DNA of 64,000 bases, taken from the NCBI RefSeq assembly GCF_022539665.2, contig NC_081335.1, positions 434,001-498,000 of the forward strand, read 5' to 3'. The translations under genes and the position numbers were made by a program. Shown here in pieces: positions 53,101 to 63,761 of the stretch (position 1 is its first letter; each line of letters begins with the position of its first letter). Source of the DNA: Daphnia carinata. Taxonomy: Eukaryota > Arthropoda > Branchiopoda > Diplostraca > Daphniidae. The notes under the pieces were generated by a model. The model was not told the DNA's origin and did not search any database. It worked only from the letters and a program-made list of their open reading frames with translations.

Positions 53101-54652
53101 GCAAGGCTTCCAAATGTGAAGTGTGATACATATTTGCGAGAGAAACCAAACGAACGTCAGACTAAGCAAAATGATTGACATTTCGTTATTGTCATGGGTA
53201 AAGTATTGCGTTCCAATCGTTAGGCAGTCATGACACAAATTGAATAAATCAAATTGCATCACAGCCCACATGCAAATGAAACTAGGGGTAACCAGGACCA
53301 CCGGCAGGGCAAAGCAGGAACGCTGCGTTAATAGTTTCGTAATTTTCAATAGTGTAGCACATTTTTAGTTGATTGTTTGGAAAAACTTACCTGAACTCCA
53401 ATTTTACAGGCAAAAATGCCTAAGCAATAGAAGATTAAAGAAGCACTTGATTGGATAACAAAAACGTAAAACGGAGAAGTCCATTCCAATGAAGTTGAAC
53501 TGTTCCCGAATTGGATGAAGCCATTCTTGATAGACGAAACGAAGAGATCAAAGCCAGCACCAGACGCATGTCCTTGCTGCGTCATGAACATCACGTCCGC
53601 TAACATAAGCATCGTGCCGAGGAATACCAATAATTTCCAGGCGCTTAAAAATATCTGAATAAAGGGTCGTGTCTTCTTCATGTTTTCCTTAATTCCACCC
53701 AAGACCTTAACAAAACCTAAAAAATAAACCCAGGGGATAAAGAAACACCCCCTTTTGAAATTAAAAATTGAACTGAATAGAAACAAGAATTTCAACTGAC
53801 CGGCAGGTGCGTCTTTGTCGACGTAATTTTCCCACCATCCAAGAGAAATGAGAACCAGGGATACAGGTAGTGTCCAGTCCAACATCCGCTGACGTTGAAT
53901 GAAACTGAAATCGTCGCTATTACTCAATAGGGTCGTGGTGCCTCGAATAAAGGTCAAATGCAAACATCCACTCAACTGGGCAAAAAATGCAAATCCATCC
54001 ATCGTCATTTTAGCCACTCGCTTCGGTTCGTCTCGTTGTCGCGACAGGAAGCTGAATAGGGCAGGAACAAGATAGAAGCAATTGGTGATCATAATACCGT
54101 GTACCACCTGAATTATGAAATGGAAGTTAGTCGTTGCACGTCTTATGTAACCGGCGATCTTACTGAGAGATTCGCGAAAACGGAGCCAAATAGCAAAGCC
54201 ATTCCTATGGCCTGTGCAGTCTCAAATAGAAACACAGTCATGAAGTCGGCAAAACGACGTCGCTTCCAATAATCCCAGCGAAAAAGACAAACGTGCAGCG
54301 AATGCAGGAAACTGAATAATTCAGGAACTGCGAAACTGAAGAAAAGGCTCCACATCCAACAAGCGAATCGTTCAACGTGTTGATAAGTATCTAAATTCAA
54401 CCGAATACAAATTAACCAAGCATTAAAATGGGTTCTTGCTTTTTTAATAGTAGAATACTATTTACCGGAACCGTAGTGTTGTCCATCTGAAGACTGTTCC
54501 GTCAGTTCTCTGCTCATGGACGAAATCATAAAGAAAATAGCTCCCTTCGATACAATCCCAGCTGATAGAATTTCGACGAAAGTCACGCAACATACAATCA
54601 GCTTGAAACAAAGTTTGAAGCAAAATTTGGCTTTCTCCCTTCCTATCAACAT
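50115..54652 (-). CDS. Chitin synthase copy 1 (divergent GT2 family enzyme)
   Basis: The enzyme polymerises UDP-GlcNAc into chitin at a membrane (family knowledge). About 13 exons: 54468-54652, 54163-54392, 53802-54108, 53391-53716, 52837-53324, 52288-52768, 52034-52232, 51755-51979, 51518-51686, 51102-51436, 50668-51018, 50440-50613 and 50115-50355. N-terminal helices include AGIVSKGAIFFMISS, which aligns with insect chitin synthases. The catalytic part carries YETHIFFDDAFEW, TPYGGCMVWILPG, HLKDKTKI, SLDGDMDFQP (DGD), MVWYQMLEYAIGFWL, GEDRWLCTLL (acceptor site) and EFYNQRRRW (product binding). Then come a C-terminal helix bundle, VSWGTRD, and an ENSYWNNLIAQKLFPI segment as in insects. At about 1,200 residues it is shorter than insect enzymes (about 1,500), mainly because no long N-terminal domain was found; an upstream exon before the acceptor-like CAG near 54660 is possible. 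The reading frame is intact. Confidence 0.92.
52855..53127 (-). repeat. Near-identical tract shared with chitin synthase copy 2 (61972-62245)
   Basis: Bases 52855-53014 and 53023-53127 match 61972-62131 and 62141-62245 without a difference, apart from a small patch between them that differs by substitutions and one base of length. Sequence on both sides diverges at once. This is direct evidence of a recent exchange between the two paralogs within the exon that encodes the pre-catalytic region. Confidence 0.85.
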
Positions 54653-56289
54653 CCTTGCGCTGCAGTGGTTGATTCAATTGACTAAAGCAACAGAGAAAAT
54701 ATAATGTTCTTATTCTGTACGTGCATACGTTCACAAGAAATAATAACCAGACGTTAAGGGGTAAAGAAATGTTCGTCCTTTCCTGTTGGACGGAACTTAC
54801 TGTGAAAGTTGAAGAGCAAAGCAATTCTGCCCGACTGAAATGGAAGTCTAGGTTGCAATAAACAGAATTATGATTGAATTCTGGGGCTTGCTGCAAACTC
54901 AAGGTTTTTGACAGATGTTCACTGTCATTTTAATCATTTCATTTTTAATGCAGGGCATGCCCAGGTCATCACGAACGCCAAATGAAAAAAAAAATAAATG
55001 AGATTGTGAACAGCACAGAAAAGAAGAGTAGGTGATTTTATCTAAAAGAAATAAAAAAATTTATATGCAAGTTACCTGGGCCACTCAAACTTCTCGCACG
55101 CAGACCAATGACCCATTCCGATCTCTATCAACGCAGCATGTGCTATCCAACCGGATATTAAATGAGGGTACGATATTCTAATCGCGTAAATCGCTCAACA
55201 AAAAATTTTCCCGATTTTGTGTTGTATCTCTAATGGGGATGAATAAAATTTTAGTTAATAAAACTTGATACAGTTAATGGTCAATTATTTTTGTCTACCA
55301 AAATTATGTGCAACGATGATTTCTATATTCCCGGATGTCCTGCTCTTTTTCACAGCGTGATTGTAGTTTAGCGTATTATTCCGTTTGAACGGACACACGC
55401 ACGAAGGTTCAGCACGAAACGTTTAAATGACAAAGTCACCTGCGTTTTTTGTATCCACATCTGCGTTTGGCGCAAATGTTTAAAGAGAAAAGGGGTTGCT
55501 GCACGCAGGTTGGTTCACGAACGGTGCTTGTTCCACTTAGGTAGTTTACAGGCGTCGCATATTGCACGTTGCCCAATTATGAAAAATGATTACTCACCAT
55601 GACGAACTTGCCATGCCTGTGATCTGGAAACGTCGCTTTCGTATCAGGTTACAACTTGTTTCATGAAATATTCAAAATTACGTTAGTTCCACAGACAAAA
55701 TACAATGCCATTTTTATTTAGTATACCTGGATGACTTATATTGAATCAAACGATTGTTGCAGAACCTAGATGTTTGTCTATAGTGACGCGCTCCGTAAAA
55801 ATTACAATGGAAAGGAAAACAAACATTGGATTCCTACTTCATTTTGAATGGTGGGTCAGATCGTACGTTTCCATATTGTATCTAAAAATGAATGAGTATT
55901 TTCTCTTGATTTGCAAGTTAGTAGCCGTCCACGACATCTATTAGCCAATATTTAAAAAATGAAATGACTTACTTTGGTGTTGAAACGAACGGTGTGACTG
56001 TTTTTATAACAGAAACAGATGTTTCGAAAAACGTTCAAATCTACAGGCGAGGGGAGTTGTCTAGAGATATATACACGAGGGATGTCGTCTGTTTGTTTTC
56101 GTGCATTTGTCAAACTTCTGTCGCATCTGTGGCCGTTTAAGTCATTCTGTAGAAAAACGCCAAACCCGGGCTGCTGCAGACCCTTTAGTTCCTGCGTCGT
56201 AGCAACAAGCTCAACAAACTGTCAGACGTCTATGACTAATAAAGTGCTCCACTACCAAGACTACATAGTTAAATTACCAAATAAAAAAA
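54653..56289. promoter_or_regulatory. Divergent region between chitin synthase copy 1 and chitin deacetylase
   Basis: About 1.6 kb separates the start of the minus-strand synthase from the start of the plus-strand deacetylase. Both promoters should be here, and shared control elements are possible (inference). An acceptor-like CAG near 54660 may connect to a noncoding or short coding 5' exon of the synthase. No other gene is recognised. Confidence 0.45.
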
Positions 56290-58104
56290 ATGTTTCATCA
56301 AATTTCAGTCACGTTACTTGCTATAATGGTGGTGCTAATCCAAACGCTGGTTGCGGAACCAACACTTCCTATGGCCACCTGCGACAGGTAAATAACTTAT
56401 CAATGGTCTTCTAGATATTTTCTGATTATTAAATGTTGTATTTAAAGTGAGAAATGCATATTACCTGATTGTTTATGCATGAGCACGATGCCTCCCTTGG
56501 GTTTGAAGCCGGAAGAAATTCCGCAAATGGTCTTCCTCACGTTCGACGATGCTGTGGCTGACGTGATGTATTCAACATACCAGAAAATCTTTCACAACAG
56601 AACTAATCCTAATGGTATCCAATTAGTTTTATGTACTAAAATTTGGCTACTAACCTTTTTTGAATGTTGATTAATAGGCTGCAACATTGTGATGACATTC
56701 TACGTCACTCACGAAGGCACAAACTATCGACTAGTTAACGAACTTTACAACAGAGGCAACGAAATGGCCTCTCACACTGTCTCGTATTCTCTTCAATTTC
56801 TGTAAGTTAAAAGACATTTGTTTTACGAATAAAATTGATTTTACAGGCATAAAATGAATTACCATTATTGGACAAATACTTCTGTTGAATTTTGGCAAAG
56901 AGAGGCTGGTTACCAAAGATACTTTCTTCACACATATGGCAACATACCTTTAAATAAGATACAGGTATCATCTTTAAGTGGTTAAACAAAATTATTTAGA
57001 AAAATTACAAAATTTGTTGTTGAATTAGGGTTTTCGGGCTCCATTTCTTCAAACTGGAGGCGACGCTACACAAAGCGCCTTGCGAAGATTGGGCATGACA
57101 TTTGACTCGTCATATACAACGATACAATTAATGGATCCTCCCATTTGGCCATTTACTATGGATTACGGCTTGACACACGTACAACATCTTCTACGTTTTC
57201 CTAATTTCGGGGGTTGACTGTCCCTTTTAATAGGAATGTATCATACCTTCTTGTAGCAAAGACAAACATCCAGGATTTTGGACGATTCCCATGATCGAAT
57301 TCCGCAATGGAGAGAACGGAGCACTATGCAAAATGGCGGATACCTGTTTCCCGTAAGAGAATCAGTATAAATTCCTGTTATTGGTCTTTGAACATCAGTA
57401 TTGATCGTCTTTTTGCATTCCCTGAAAACAGACCGTATTTAACACGACCACATTTTGCCAATCAGACTACAAAAGAGGTCTTTGACTATTTCATGTTCAA
57501 TTTCAAGCGGTTCAACAAGACCAGGGCACCTTTCAGCATCAATCAACACATGTACTGGTTCCTCCTTGAAAACCAAGCCATTCTCGAAGGATTTTTACAA
57601 TTTCTCGACTATTTGGCAAGCCTCGATTACGTGTACATTGTTCCAATCAGCAAGGTAAGTAATGCCAAACAAATTGCTAAAAAAAAATACTTCTAAAGAA
57701 CTTACTCACAGGGGATAGAGTGGCTGAAAAATCCCAAGACGTTGGCTGAGATGCAGACGAAAAACGTTTTCAGCTGCGACTCGACTTCCGCCAACATGGC
57801 GCCGTGCCCTAAACCACAAGTTTGTTATTATACCACATCCATTCCAGGTGGTGCACGATTAATGGGCTCTTGTAATTCGTGCCCTGCTGAATATCCTTGG
57901 CTGTTGGACCACGATGACGACCTTATAATGCAATCAACTTCCACGAAACAGGAAACAACCTCGACGACGACGCAAGCACTCCCAATGACGATGCAGACGA
58001 CATCCGCCACTGGTAGTGCAACACATTTAGGGTATCAACTTGTCATAAATGTAATATTAGTCATTCAGGGATTCGTGGTAAGTTTCTGCCACTTCTTTTG
58101 TTGA
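56290..58104 (+). CDS. Chitin deacetylase, polysaccharide deacetylase (CE4) family, probably membrane-anchored
   Basis: The family removes acetyl groups from chitin in cuticle or peritrophic matrix. Eight exons join in frame: 56290-56387, 56448-56614, 56678-56801, 56847-56964, 57029-57178, 57234-57352, 57432-57654 and 57712-58104, giving 463 residues. The Met at 56290 opens a signal peptide ([19 protein letters not shown]). A short Cys-rich lead ([14 protein letters not shown]) precedes the catalytic domain: motif 1 VFLTFDDAV, motif 2 MASHTVSYS, motif 3 [12 protein letters not shown], then [16 protein letters not shown] and [11 protein letters not shown]. Motif 2 normally reads H-S/T-x-x-H, with both His binding the metal; here the second is Tyr. 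The C-terminus has a Thr-rich linker and a hydrophobic end ([18 protein letters not shown]), which suggests a GPI or tail anchor. There are no chitin-binding or LDLa domains, as in the short insect CDA groups. Confidence 0.92.
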
Positions 58105-58561
58105 AAACGTGATTGGGGTTTTAAAACGTGAAAGAATACATAGTTTTGCAATTGATGTTTTAATTTTTCTATGTCCTGTTCTCTACTTCTTTAACCTGCA
58201 CAAAATTTGTTTGCTGTGCAACTGTCTACGTCAAGAATAGCTACAGCAAATGTAAATTTTATTTTTATTTTCTAAACTGTAAGGCCTTGTCCGAAGGGGG
58301 GAAGGGTATAAATCTGTCTTCAAAAATTTCCAGACAAGATTTCCTAACCCATCCCTGGCATGTTCACCAGAACCAGGTCATACAAGGATTATGTACCCTA
58401 AAGGAACTTCGAAAAAAAAATGTATGCTTGAGAGCACACAGGTAATCAGCCTCTTGCCCAATCAGTTCCAAAAGCAAAAACATTCCCACTGAATCTGTAT
58501 TGTCTTCGGTTAATTTTTAACCATCACTGATCGTCTGTCAGCGATAGGATCCGTAAAATGT
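58105..58561. other. Convergent 3' region between chitin deacetylase and chitin synthase copy 2
   Basis: About 460 bp of AT-rich sequence without recognisable coding potential. It presumably holds both 3' UTRs. Confidence 0.5.
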
Positions 58562-60498
58562 TTAAAACTGTGAAATTATGCTCATTTGGCTCAAATCTGT
58601 GTGGTGATTCGAGTCTGAATTTTTTTCTTTATGATTAGCAGCAGGATCGAAGCGAATTAAAACCACGTGGTTCGAATGTGGCTTCCCGTTGGCGCTAACG
58701 ATACTCGCTGGATTCTTTCGGAAGAAGTTGAGCTCTACAGATGACAACAATCGGATTACATTTTTCGTTCTAGAAACCAAGAGGGCGACAAATTGAATGG
58801 CGACCATAAGACCGGCTAAGACAACCAGAACAATATGCATTGGATTTGTTTGCAACCCCCATTCATCCTTGAATTTAGTTAACTGCAGAATTTAAAAGTA
58901 GATATAAAATCATACATTTTTTGACATAATAAACAAAAAATAAGTACCCAATTAATTTACCTCGAACGTGTCGTTTTGGCTAGAACTGTTTGTGTTGTTT
59001 AATCCTTGTGAAATTGAGATGTCGGTATTCACTTGCATCCCAAATATCAATGCAACGAAAAGGAAATTGAGCGAAATAACGCATGTGCAGGACAAATTCC
59101 GTAATCGATTTAAATCTATTGAGATCCTTTCCTGTAAAGAATAGCAAACTGTTATTAGTGCGTTAGTGGTTTAAGTTATAACTAAATGTAAAAACCTTAT
59201 GTTCTTGGTTGCTATCCACAACGGGAAATAGCTTCTCTGCAATTACACTGTTCCAGTAACTATTTTCGTCTTCCGACAAACATTTCACGTTACATAGTTG
59301 TTTCGATAATTTAACTTCGGTCTCCAAATCCCAGTCTAAGGAGGCCTGTGTTTTGTACGGATTTTGATTGTACATTACTGGAATAGATGCATTGCGAACA
59401 GCTGCATCTTCTGCATCTTGTTCCATCTCCCATGATTGATAACTTGTATTGTTGATTGGAAGTTCATGTGTCGTGTTGAATGTTTGGTCATTCTCACTTG
59501 AAATCTGCGGAACTAATCCATCGCTATTAACTTTTTCCTTATATTTATTATCGAAATTTGAATGATTTTCCGTTTCCTGTGAATAGTAAAAGGAATTTCT
59601 AGATTACTCACTTGGAACAAAAAAAAAGAATTAAGAAAATCGTTGGCGTCACCCTTTTGACAGTTTCTCCTGTTGCCGTTTCAGCGGAATTGGAATCTCG
59701 AGTTCCCCATGACACAACATTCATGTTGACGATGGCATATAAGAAGAGTAACATGCCCATCGAAGGTGTCAACAGCAAATAAATGGGACCGGCCAAAAGG
59801 CAATGAATTTCGTTCATATGTAGACAGGCAGCCAGAAATACGCAGCACATCAACGAGAGGAAGAACACATTATACATCGTCCAAGACGATTCAACGCCAT
59901 AGTATCCGCAAATAGAAGCTATGGAGTTAACTCCTTCGATAGCCAAAATGATTGCATACAGAGCTGAGAGGAATTTCGCCACCGCCAACTGTGAGCCATT
60001 TGAAACAATCAGCAAACGAAATTGATTAGAAATTGAATGTTATTTAGCTTACCTGAACGCGAGTTGGGGCTAAGAAACAGGTCACAATAAAAACAAAAAT
60101 GAGAAGTGAATGAGCAGCGAGACTAATCCATGGATTGAGAAAGAATGTAGTTGCAGAGATGTTGACCAGGCCGAGAAAAATTGATCCCGGGCATAAAATG
60201 CCCATAGTTAATAACAAGGCCTTTAAAGAGTTAGTTTAAACGGCGTCATAATAATTGTCTAATATTTAGGTAAAAATAATAACTCAACATTCAGAAGTGC
60301 TTACCTGGAAAACGATGTAAAGCCATGAAATATTTGGATTCATTTTGACAATCTGCCTGCAATTCAAAAGCACATCTGCCGTATTTGCAAATAGAGATAG
60401 CGCCCATCGACGACGTTGATTGTAAAACTCGTTGAAAGTCTCCGGGCAATGAGTGGAGGCATAACTTGAGGCGGAATAGGCAAGTCGGTATCCCCGTT

Positions 60499-61624
60499 TG
60501 ATGAGTAAGGTACACAGCCATCGATCTTCTCCTAAAGACACCAATTTTCACAACGAACCTGTGAAATTTGTATTTTATTTTTCGAGAACGGAGCTTTACC
60601 TTGATCACGTTGGATTATGTGATGAGCTTTCACTGAAAGTGCAGTGAATTTGTTCATTATTTCTTCGTCCATCAAAACACTAGCACGTATGAGACAATAA
60701 CAGCCGGGAGCGCAAAGTATACTTCCCAAGAGATCCTCGCTGTGTTTGAGTAACCAGAAACAAGTTGCATACTCAAATATTTGATACCAAACAATGGGAC
60801 CTGATGTAGTAATTTCATTAAGTAAAATACAATCTTTCAAACCGCAATGTCTTACCTGCGGAACCGGTAGGATGAGACCGGTTGCAAGCGATACCTACAT
60901 CACGTTGAGCGTTCATCAAATCCACAAGGATGTGAACAGATTTTGGCCGGAAATCCATATCCCCATCAAGTGACAGGAAAAAGATATTGGACAAGTCGAC
61001 GCAATTCGCCATCTCGTACCGAATTAGGTAGTCAATGTACATCACTTGACTCCATCGCTTCTGATGAGTAAGGTACACAGCCATCGATCTTCTCCTAAAG
61101 ACACCAATTTTCACAACGAACCTGTGAAATTTGTATTTTATTTTTCGAGAACGGAGCTTTACCTTGATCACGTTGGATTATGTGATGAGCTTTCACTGAA
61201 AGTGCAGTGAATTTGTTCATTATTTCTTCGTCCATCAAAACACTAGCACGTATGAGACAATAACAGCCGGGAGCGCAAAGTATACTTCCCAAGAGATCCT
61301 CGCTGTGTTTGAGTAACCAGAAACAAGTTGCATACTCAAATATTTGATACCAAACAATGGGACCTGATGTAGTAATTTCATTAAGTAAAATACAATCTTT
61401 CAAACCGCAATGTCTTACCTGCGGAACCGGTAGGATGAGACCGGTTGCAAGCGATACCTACATCACGTTGAGCGTTCATCAAATCCACAAGGATGTGAAC
61501 AGATTTTGGCCGGAAATCCATATCCCCATCAAGTGACAGGAAAAAGATATTGGACAAGTCGACGCAATTCGCCATCTCGTACCGAATTAGGTAGTCAATG
61601 TACATCACTTGACTCCATCGCTTC
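60499..61624 (-). repeat. Perfect 563-bp tandem duplication inside chitin synthase copy 2
   Basis: Bases 60499-61061 and 61062-61624 are identical by line-by-line reading. In gene order each unit holds the 3' part of the DGD exon, an intron, the whole 201-bp exon 60600-60800 (second copy 61163-61363), an intron and the first 33 bases of the EDRW exon. The junction at 61061/61062 shares only one base of homology with the flanks. The related gene copy 1 has no such duplication. Confidence 0.95.
60856..61094 (-). pseudogene. Hybrid exon made by the tandem duplication
   Basis: The exon starts at a copied acceptor (61094) with GEDRWLCTLLI, then crosses the junction at 61062 into the DGD exon out of frame and stops at once (IRSDGVK and stop). 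It ends at the normal donor at 60856. Its length, 239 bases, is not a multiple of three, so inclusion shifts and truncates the protein. Splicing that skips it together with one copy of the 201-bp exon would restore the normal message. Confidence 0.8.
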
Positions 61625-61971
61625 TTGACACGAATCTTTGTTTTGTCTTTCAAATGAACTGCCATTTTTGTCTGCCCCGGAAGAATCCACACAACACAGC
61701 CCCCATATGGTGTAGGTATAATCGCAGGTGGATCGGTGCTTGTAGAGAGCATACTAAGAACCATTGCGATGAAGTCATTCACAAAATTATTGACGACCCT
61801 GGATGCTACACCATCCTTTGAATTCCATTCAAATGCATCGTCGAAAAAGATGTGCGTTTCGTAATGATAGAGATGTGGGTCGGTAACCTAAATTTGTTCA
61901 AATAACATTTCATTTTGCATGCTTTTGGAAAAAATTGATATTATTTGCATTACTTTGTTGTAGTCAGAAGC

Positions 61972-62245
61972 AACACGTCGTTCGCATTGGTCTTTATCCA
62001 TTAGGAAGATGGACTTGAGGATGGTCTGAATTTCTTCTGTCGATTCGTGCCACATTGTCACAACACCAAATAGGCGCGTTATTATGTTTTTTGCTGGGCC
62101 ACCTGTTCCTTCAACTACAGTGCTCGGTTTGATAGTGAGGACTTAAACTCATTGACTGGTCAATTACAAACGAATTGTACCATTTGGTATCGATTGTTTC
62201 CATTTCATTAGATGTGTTGCAAGGCTTCCAAATGTGAAGTGTGAT
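61972..62245 (-). repeat. Near-identical tract shared with chitin synthase copy 1 (52855-53127)
   Basis: This is the partner of the tract in copy 1, at a 9,117-base offset before the length change near 62131 and 9,118 after it. The patch 62132-62140 is the only difference and carries the frameshift. Confidence 0.85.
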
Positions 62246-63761
62246 CCATATTTGGGAGAGAAACCAAATGAATCCCAGACAAATCATTATAACTGTTTTC
62301 TGATAGTTGCCACCGGTGAAGTATTGCGCTCCAGTCGATAGGCAGCCGTGACATAAATTGAGTAAATCAAATTGCGTCACAGCCCACATGCAAATGAAAC
62401 TAGGAGTAATCAAGGTCACCGGCAGGGCAAAACAGTAACGCTGCGTTAATAGTTTGAGTTAGTGAAAACATGAACGTGAAAAATATAAGTTAGTGACTGA
62501 AAAATTACCTGGACTCCAATTTTACACGCAAACGTGCCAAAACAATAGAATAAAAATGAAGCAGTTGTTTGGATAACGAATACGTAGAATGGAGAAGTCA
62601 AGTTCGCTGACGTTAAACTATCAGCAAACTGGATGAAACCATCTTTAATAGACAAAAGGAAGTGATCAAGATTAGCATCAAACACACGCTCATCTTGCGT
62701 CATGAAAATCACACGCGCAAAAATGAGCATCGTGCCGACAAAGAACAATAATTTCCACAGGCTAACAAACATCTGAATAAAGGGTCTCGTCTCTTTCATG
62801 TTTTCTTTGATTCGACCCAAAAACTTGATAAAACCTAGCAAATAATCACAACGGATAAGAAAACATTTTCGTAATTGCGCTAAGTGGTGAAAAAATTCTC
62901 TATTTACCGACAGGTACGTCTTTATCGACGTGATTTTCCCACCATCCAAGAGAAATGAGAATCAGGGATACAGGTAGTGTCCAGTTCATCATCAGCCGAC
63001 GTTGAATGAAACTGAAATCGTAGCTATTAGTCAAAATGGCCGTAGTGCCTTGGATAAACGTCCAATGCAAACAGCCACTCAACTGGGCAAGAAATGCGAT
63101 CCCATCCGCCGTCATTTTAGCCATTCGATTCGGTTCGTCATATTTACGGGATAGAAAATTGAATAGAGCAGGTAATGCATGAAGGCAGTTGGTGATCATG
63201 ATACCGTGTATCACCTGAATTTTCAAAGAGAAATGAATAATTGAATTTTGTCTTTGAAATCGTTTACTTACCGAAAGATATGGCAAAACGGAGCCAAGTA
63301 AAAAAGCCATTCCGATGGCCTGTGCAGTTTCAAATAAAAAAGCAATTGTAAAATCGATTAAACGAGGACGCTTCCAGCAATCGCGACGGGAAAGACAAAC
63401 GTGCAGCGATTGTAAGAAACTGAATAATTCAGGAACTGCAAAGCTGAAGAATAGAGCCCACATCCAACAAGCGAATCTTTCAACGTGTCGGAAATGATCT
63501 ACGTTCGGCCAAATATAAAACACATAGAACATCAAAATTGATTCCTATGTTTACGGGTACTATATAATCCTCACCGTGATCTTCGCGTCGTTCTCCTAAA
63601 GAGAATTCCATCCATTCGTTGCTCATTGACGAAATTATGAAGAACATAGCCCCCTTAGAAACAATTCCAGTTGACAGAATTGCAATGAAAGTCACGCAAC
63701 AAGCAGTTAGCTTGCTACAATTCTTAAAGTAGGAATTGACTTTCTCGTTTACAGTCAACAT

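Larger units (their letters stand above)
58562..63761 (-). pseudogene. Chitin synthase copy 2, disrupted as sequenced
   Basis: This is a tandem paralog of copy 1 with the same exon plan: about 63570-63761, 63272-63501, 62908-63213, 62509-62836, 61953-62438, 61419-61886, then a duplicated section, 60305-60531, 60052-60221, about 59650-60000, 59194-59580, 58962-59131 and 58562-58884. The N-terminal MLTVNEKVNSYF lines up with the start of copy 1. Motifs kept are SLDGDMDFRP (DGD), GPIVWYQIFEYATCFWL, GEDRWLCTLL, EFYNQRRRW and VSWGTRD. Two lesions break it. One extra base near 62131 shifts the frame before the catalytic domain. A perfect 563-bp tandem duplication (60499-61624) inserts a second copy of one exon and a hybrid exon with a stop. 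Catalytic motifs on either side remain well conserved, so inactivation is recent or the lesions are assembly errors. If both are artefacts, this is a functional second synthase. The 5' end may continue beyond the window. Confidence 0.8.

Noticed and set aside
53986-54902. Minus-strand frame starting at 54902 as an N-terminal extension of chitin synthase copy 1
   Set aside because: It is in a different frame from MLIGREKAKF and resembles nothing in chitin synthases; copy 2 has no equivalent.
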